In this document: piece by piece, positions 59,977 through 64,000 of the stretch
Layout: every line of letters begins with the position of its first letter
Numbering within the stretch: the first letter of the stretch is position 1
Origin: Pipra filicauda
Taxonomy: Eukaryota > Chordata > Aves > Passeriformes > Pipridae
Reading direction: 5' to 3'
NCBI RefSeq assembly: GCF_003945595.2
Contig: NW_024104998.1
Coordinates: forward strand, 761,224 to 825,223
Length of the DNA: 64,000 bases
Translations under genes and position numbers: made by a program
Notes under the pieces: generated by a model
Databases searched by the model: none
What the model was told of the DNA's origin: nothing
The model's input: only the letters and a program-made list of their open reading frames with translations

Positions 59977-60708
59977 GCTGATTCCAACAGGATGAGGTTC
60001 AACAAGGCCAAGTGCCGAGTCCTGCACTTTGGCCACAACAACCCCATGCAGAGCTACAGGCTGGAGAAAGAGTGACTGGAGAGCAGCCAGGTAGAAAGGG
60101 ACCTGGGAGTTTGGATTGACAGGAAACTGAACATGAGCCAGCAGTGTGCCCAGATGACCAAGAAGGCCAATGGCACAGGAACAGTGCCATCCATCCAAGG
60201 CCTGGATCAGGAACAGTGTGGCCAACAGGTCCAAGGAAGTGATTCTTGCCCTGTACTCAGTGCTGGTGAGGCCACACCTGGAGTACTGTGTCCAGTTCTG
60301 GGCCCCACAGTTCAGGAAGGATATTGAGGTGCTGGAGGAGGTCCAGAGGAGAGCAACTAGGCTGGTGAAGGGACTTGAACACAAGTCCTATGAGGAGAGG
60401 CTGAGGGAGCTGGAGTTGTTTAGTCTGGAGAAGAGGAGGCTCAGGGGAGACCTCATCACTCTCTACAACTCCCTGAAAGGAGGTTGTAACCAGGTGGGGG
60501 TTGGTCTCTTTTCCAGGTGACTATCAGCAAGACAAGAGGGCCTGGTCTCAAGTTGTGCCAGGGGAGGTTTAGGTTAGATATTGGAAAGAAATTCTTTACA
60601 GAGAGGGTGATCAGGCATTAGAATGGGCTGCCCAGGGAAGTGGTGGATTCTCTGTCCCTGGAGGTTTTTAAGATGAGACTGGATGTGGCACTTAGTGCCA
60701 TGGTCTAG
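59977..60708 (+). pseudogene. CR1 ORF2 C-terminal region, frameshifted
   Basis: The frame continues after the TGA with [20 protein letters not shown]. It meets a second tryptophan-position TGA in LEKE-stop-LESSQVERD, then [16 protein letters not shown]. At about 60170 an extra 19 bases relative to the 25-kb copy shift the frame, after which [18 protein letters not shown] and [20 protein letters not shown] are read in the next frame. A one-base loss near 60513 (TTTTCCAGG versus TTCTCCCAGG) ends that frame. The original stop position TAG is at 60706-60708, as in the 25-kb copy. Confidence 0.9.
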
Positions 60709-60802
60709 TAACCACAGCGGTAGTGGATCAAGGGTTGGACTTGATGATCTCAGAGGTCCCTTCCTACCCAGTTGATTCTATGATTCTATGACTCTATGAT
60801 TT

Positions 60803-62222
60803 ATTTCCAGGATGTCCCACATCCCTATTAGTCTTTATTCCCCTTCAGTCTTACAATGGACACAGAGTTATTTTTGCCATCCAAAAGTGTTTTAGAGAAT
60901 TCTGAACCTTTGCAGATTCAGAAGGGATCTGAAAATGCCAGACTTTTATTACAAAATAAAAGTAAATTTTGAGCTTGTGTATTTCCCTGAAATACACAAC
61001 TTATTGAACGTATTTATAATGGAATTAAGTTACAAGTAAAAAAAGTAAGAAAAGCAAGTCTTAAAACAATTTGTTTAGTTAGAAATCCCTGACAAAAATG
61101 GAATTACTGATATGTAGCTGTCATGTTTTAACACATCTTTACATAGCTTTAATATCACAAACTTTTTCAAAAGACTGCACTGTTCTCCTTTAAGTAGGTC
61201 TGTATTAATTTCTTTGCAAAATCTGGTAGAAATATGTGTGTCTATGGCATTATTTTCAATTACTTTTGGATCAGAGAAGAAGACAGCACTATGTAACAAG
61301 AGTTTGACCCTCATTTCTCCTGTCCTAGACAGGCAATAGAAATTTTTTTTGTTGAACATCTCATTTTACTTCTTGGTAATTTCACTTACACTATCAGGTC
61401 TGGAAGAAAAAACATAGTTTGTGTTAAGACCCTTTCATTATTCTCCACTGCAGCTGGAGACAGAAGGTTTTCTAGGGAATTGTCCTGAACAAAATCCATT
61501 CTATCTCTAAATTTTGTCAAGGGAATGTGAAAGGGTAAATGGGGAAAATGGAAGTACTTGTTGCCATACAAGTTAAATTGAAATTAATAGAATGTAGAAA
61601 AACAGTAATGAGAAACAGAACTAGCTTTTTTCTTCTTCTAGATATGGATGGTATTGGAGAAAAGAACAGATTTTACTATAAATTAGGTGAATTTGTCATG
61701 CCGCTATATATTTTATTCCATTACTGTTATTGTTGCAGCAGTCTAAAAGGTTCTTTGTTAAACCACTGAATGGAACAAATAGAATTGAAAATGTCAATTT
61801 ACTATTCCAGTGTACTTGTGAATTATAACTATGTCAAAGAACTGTGATTATTTATTTCTTTAAATTATTTATTTATGTAGCCTTTTTTTGTTTGGTTGGT
61901 TTGTGGTTTGTTTTTTTTTTTCTTGGCTGGTTTACTTGGAAGATATATACATATGTTAGAATAAAAGTATTTTTGAAAAAAAAAACAAACCAAAGAAAAC
62001 AAAACCAAACCAAAACAAAACCAAAAACCTTAATGGCTGGGATTAGAATTTTGAAACAAAATAAAATTAGGAATTTGAGAGCAGACAATAATGACAGACT
62101 ACAATATATTTCTATTACATGTTGAAAATAAAAAGATGATATGTTCTCCTGAAAGTTATTATTGTAATCACAAATTACTTTCTTTGTCTTGGCCATGACA
62201 AAATGCCACTTTAAAAAAAAAA
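60803..62222. other. No gene seen
   Basis: AT-rich DNA with a T/G-rich and A/C-rich pair of arms listed separately. Open frames are short and low-complexity. Confidence 0.55.
61904..61992. repeat. 17-bp inverted repeat in T/G- and A/C-rich arms
   Basis: TGGTTTGTTTTTTTTTT (61904-61920) is exactly complementary to AAAAAAAAAACAAACCA (61976-61992). The arms continue outward as GTTTGG-type and CCAAAC-type low-complexity sequence (61881-62030) that would pair imperfectly. It could form a long hairpin around a 55-base loop. Confidence 0.85.
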
Positions 62223-62646
62223 AGTCCAGGACTTTCTCCGGCAGGAGAAATGAACCCAGCTCAAGAGAGATTACAAGTCAGAGTTACAATTTACTAAAAA
62301 GATTACAATAAATACAATGATACAGAAAAAAATGGTTTTAACCTTCCAAAAGACAGATGTATAACCCAGCACACCAGGAAAAGAACAGAACAGTGTTTAT
62401 TAACTCCTGTGCTGAGCACCATGTGGCCTCTCTGGGTGTAAAGTAAAAGGAAAGGAAAAACTGTTGGTCCAGGTGATGGTCATAGTTCTGTCAAAGTAAT
62501 GATCACATTCTTGCTGAGAGTGGTAGGCACAGTCCTGTTGAAGTTCTGGTCCTCCTCTGGATCCAACGAGTAGTACCAGAAGTCTGCAGCCTTTTGAACT
62601 GCTGTCCCAGAAGCCAGCGTTCCTAGAGTTTGCTATGCATTGGACA
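62223..62646 (-). mobile_element. Diverged LTR, minus strand, relative of the 30.9-kb LTR
   Basis: Aligned by eye with the reverse complement of 31100-31540, shared blocks in the same order are 'ggcaggagaaatgaaccca', 'acaataaatacaat', 'ggttttaacc', 'agatgtataacccagcac', 'aaagtaaaaggaaaggaaaa', 'ggtggtcatag'-like text and 'agtaccagaagtc'. The left edge AGTCCAGGACTTTC could be a mutated TGTCCAGG terminus, and the right edge may be at GGACA (62642-62646). No target duplication was found. The copy is more decayed than the other LTRs, or belongs to a shorter subfamily. It has no coding content. Confidence 0.8.
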
Positions 62647-64000
62647 AGCTGTTACACAACCCAGAGTACACTCACGAGTAAATGCAGAGTGACTGTAGAT
62701 TAATTTGATTTAAAATACTACTTTCACATTTACACTGAAGATCGTCAGAGTACATTTGGGTATGATTTTTCAGGCATATTGGCTGTCTCCTAACAATGCC
62801 ACTGTTTCAGTGGCAAACTAGGGACTATGTGAATGAATGATCCTTCTCTTAGCTTGAGATTGATTATTTTTTTATTTTTTTAAAGTTAATGACTGAATTA
62901 AGTCATACATAAGAACATTAGTATGTTTAAAAGAAGAAATACTTTCTAAATATAACATCAATAAAGAATGCTTCTCCAATTTCCACCTTTCCTTTTTTTT
63001 TGGTCTTTAGCGACATCTTACATGGCTGGAGATTGTGACTCATTATCTAGATACCTAAAAAGATAGTTATAATTTGATAAGCACAGTTATAATTTTATGA
63101 AGGAGAAGGTGTCATACACATACATGCACACACATTCCTTTGTTAAAATACTTCATCGGATTCTGAATGTTGCGACCTTGCTTTCAGAACACTCATGTCA
63201 AAATAATACACTAGTATATGATCTCTAAGTATGTTCTGCTAAATATTCAAATTGACACAAATGAAGAAACGCTGGTGTCTCTCCAGAACTGCTTTGATTG
63301 CAGCTTAAAAATAATCTTTGTTTTTAATGCTCGGTAGCTGAAATTCTACTATAAACATTGGTTTAGAATATTAAATAAGAAATAGAACAACTTACTACTT
63401 CTTGTTCACATTTTTTAAAGCAAGTTGTGCTGCCCTGCTCACCATGCGCTATAGGAAATACAGACTACCTGTGCAACTAATACCCAGTGTCCACTACTGA
63501 TCTGTTTCAGGAAAGATAGAATAAATGGAAAACACTAAGGAAAAACAAATAGCTGATATAACACCTAGAGCTGGAATGTGTACTTATACAAATAACATTG
63601 CAAACTACTCTTCTCATGAGAAAACCCTAACCCTAATCTAATCCTAGCACTGTTCAATGGAATAGTCTTCATACAGAAGTTTTATTCCATTCACCTGTAA
63701 GACTGGAAGGTTTTTTAAAGTATATTATTAACCAAAGAGAAAGTTTTTGTAAGAGGAAGCACTGTTTTATACTAGAAATACATAAATAGCCTTACTTGAC
63801 ACAATTATCACTTGTGGGGTTTTATATGGGGCTGTCCCTTCAAGAAATGACATCACAATGATACTTCAGTTATAAGTGTTTGATTTATTTGTCATTTTTT
63901 TCTTTGAAATTGGTTATACTGCAGATTATATGCTCACTTGATGCTGCTGTTTATACAGTGGAGAGAGTGTGACAGGAAAGTAATATTATTTCATGTTCAG
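62647..64000. other. No gene seen
   Basis: AT-rich unique DNA with one telomere-like patch, listed separately. No coding frame was recognised before the window ends. Confidence 0.55.
63623..63645 (+). repeat. Short telomere-like patch
   Basis: AACCCTAACCCTAATCTAAT contains two perfect CCCTAA units followed by degenerate ones. It is similar in size to the patch at 22748 but not next to any recognised element. Confidence 0.7.

Larger units (their letters stand above)
57400..60802 (+). mobile_element. Long CR1 LINE copy (3.4 kb), partly degraded
   Basis: The order is the end of ORF1, a short gap, the ORF2 endonuclease, reverse transcriptase, C-terminal region and 3' end with ATTCTATG octamers (60776-60800). 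Full-length avian CR1 is about 4.5 kb, so the 5' UTR and the first part of ORF1 are missing. The 3' part is nearly identical to the copy at 25008-25722, which shows recent shared ancestry. In-frame stops, at least three frame changes and altered endonuclease motifs make it unable to transpose by itself. It is the largest mobile element in the window. Confidence 0.95.

Noticed and set aside
57400..60802. CR1 ORF2 considered as a host gene with an RT domain
   Set aside because: The adjacent ORF1 remnant, the 3' octamers and the near-identical second copy at 25 kb show it is a LINE insertion.
1..64000. CRISPR arrays, operons, bacterial signals, tRNA or rRNA genes
   Set aside because: The CR1 and LTR content fixes this as bird nuclear DNA. 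No regularly spaced repeat array and no tRNA- or rRNA-like sequence was seen.

Overview
The window looks like bird genomic DNA, most likely from a songbird. The evidence is CR1 (chicken repeat 1) LINE copies on both strands, several ending in the typical avian ATTCTATG-type 3' repeats, together with solo endogenous-retrovirus LTRs. The background is AT-rich and gene-poor. No complete host protein-coding gene, tRNA, rRNA or CRISPR array could be supported. It is best read as a gene desert or a very long intron whose recognisable content is almost entirely transposable-element remains.

Layout. (1) 1-7.9 kb: a weak exon-like stretch at the extreme left end, a G17 run, a strikingly CpG-rich block of about 0.5 kb (3513-4031) inside AT-rich DNA and flanked by short direct repeats, and an old minus-strand CR1 fragment (5607-5826). 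(2) 7.9-8.3 kb: a probable minus-strand LTR carrying a TATA box and poly(A) signal. (3) 8.3-22.4 kb: about 14 kb with only simple repeats and small tandem duplications. (4) 22.4-25.7 kb: a minus-strand CR1 fragment ending abruptly in telomere-like CCCTAA units, then a young plus-strand CR1 3' end with an open ORF2 tail. (5) 29.1-34.1 kb: a transposon pile-up with three solo LTRs, each with TG...CA ends and perfect target-site duplications (CAACCC, GGGGT, AATAC), between two CR1 fragments. (6) 34.1-51.9 kb: about 18 kb without recognisable elements except small repeats, including an 18-bp perfect hairpin at 43.9 kb. (7) 51.9-56.1 kb: two minus-strand CR1 3' ends. (8) 57.4-60.8 kb: a long CR1 copy containing the end of ORF1 (esterase-like domain), a broken endonuclease region, a reverse-transcriptase region still open for 389 codons, and the ORF2 tail and 3' end. 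(9) 62.2-62.6 kb: a diverged, opposite-strand relative of the 30.9-kb LTR, and a second telomere-like patch at 63.6 kb.

The elements do not form a working system. They are independent insertions of different ages. Neither long CR1 is intact: the 57.4-kb copy has stops, frameshifts and altered endonuclease motifs. No new biological system was found. The points most worth checking are the CpG-rich block, the exact LTR insertions as polymorphism or phylogenetic markers, the telomere-like scar in a CR1, and the exon-like reading frame at the left edge.
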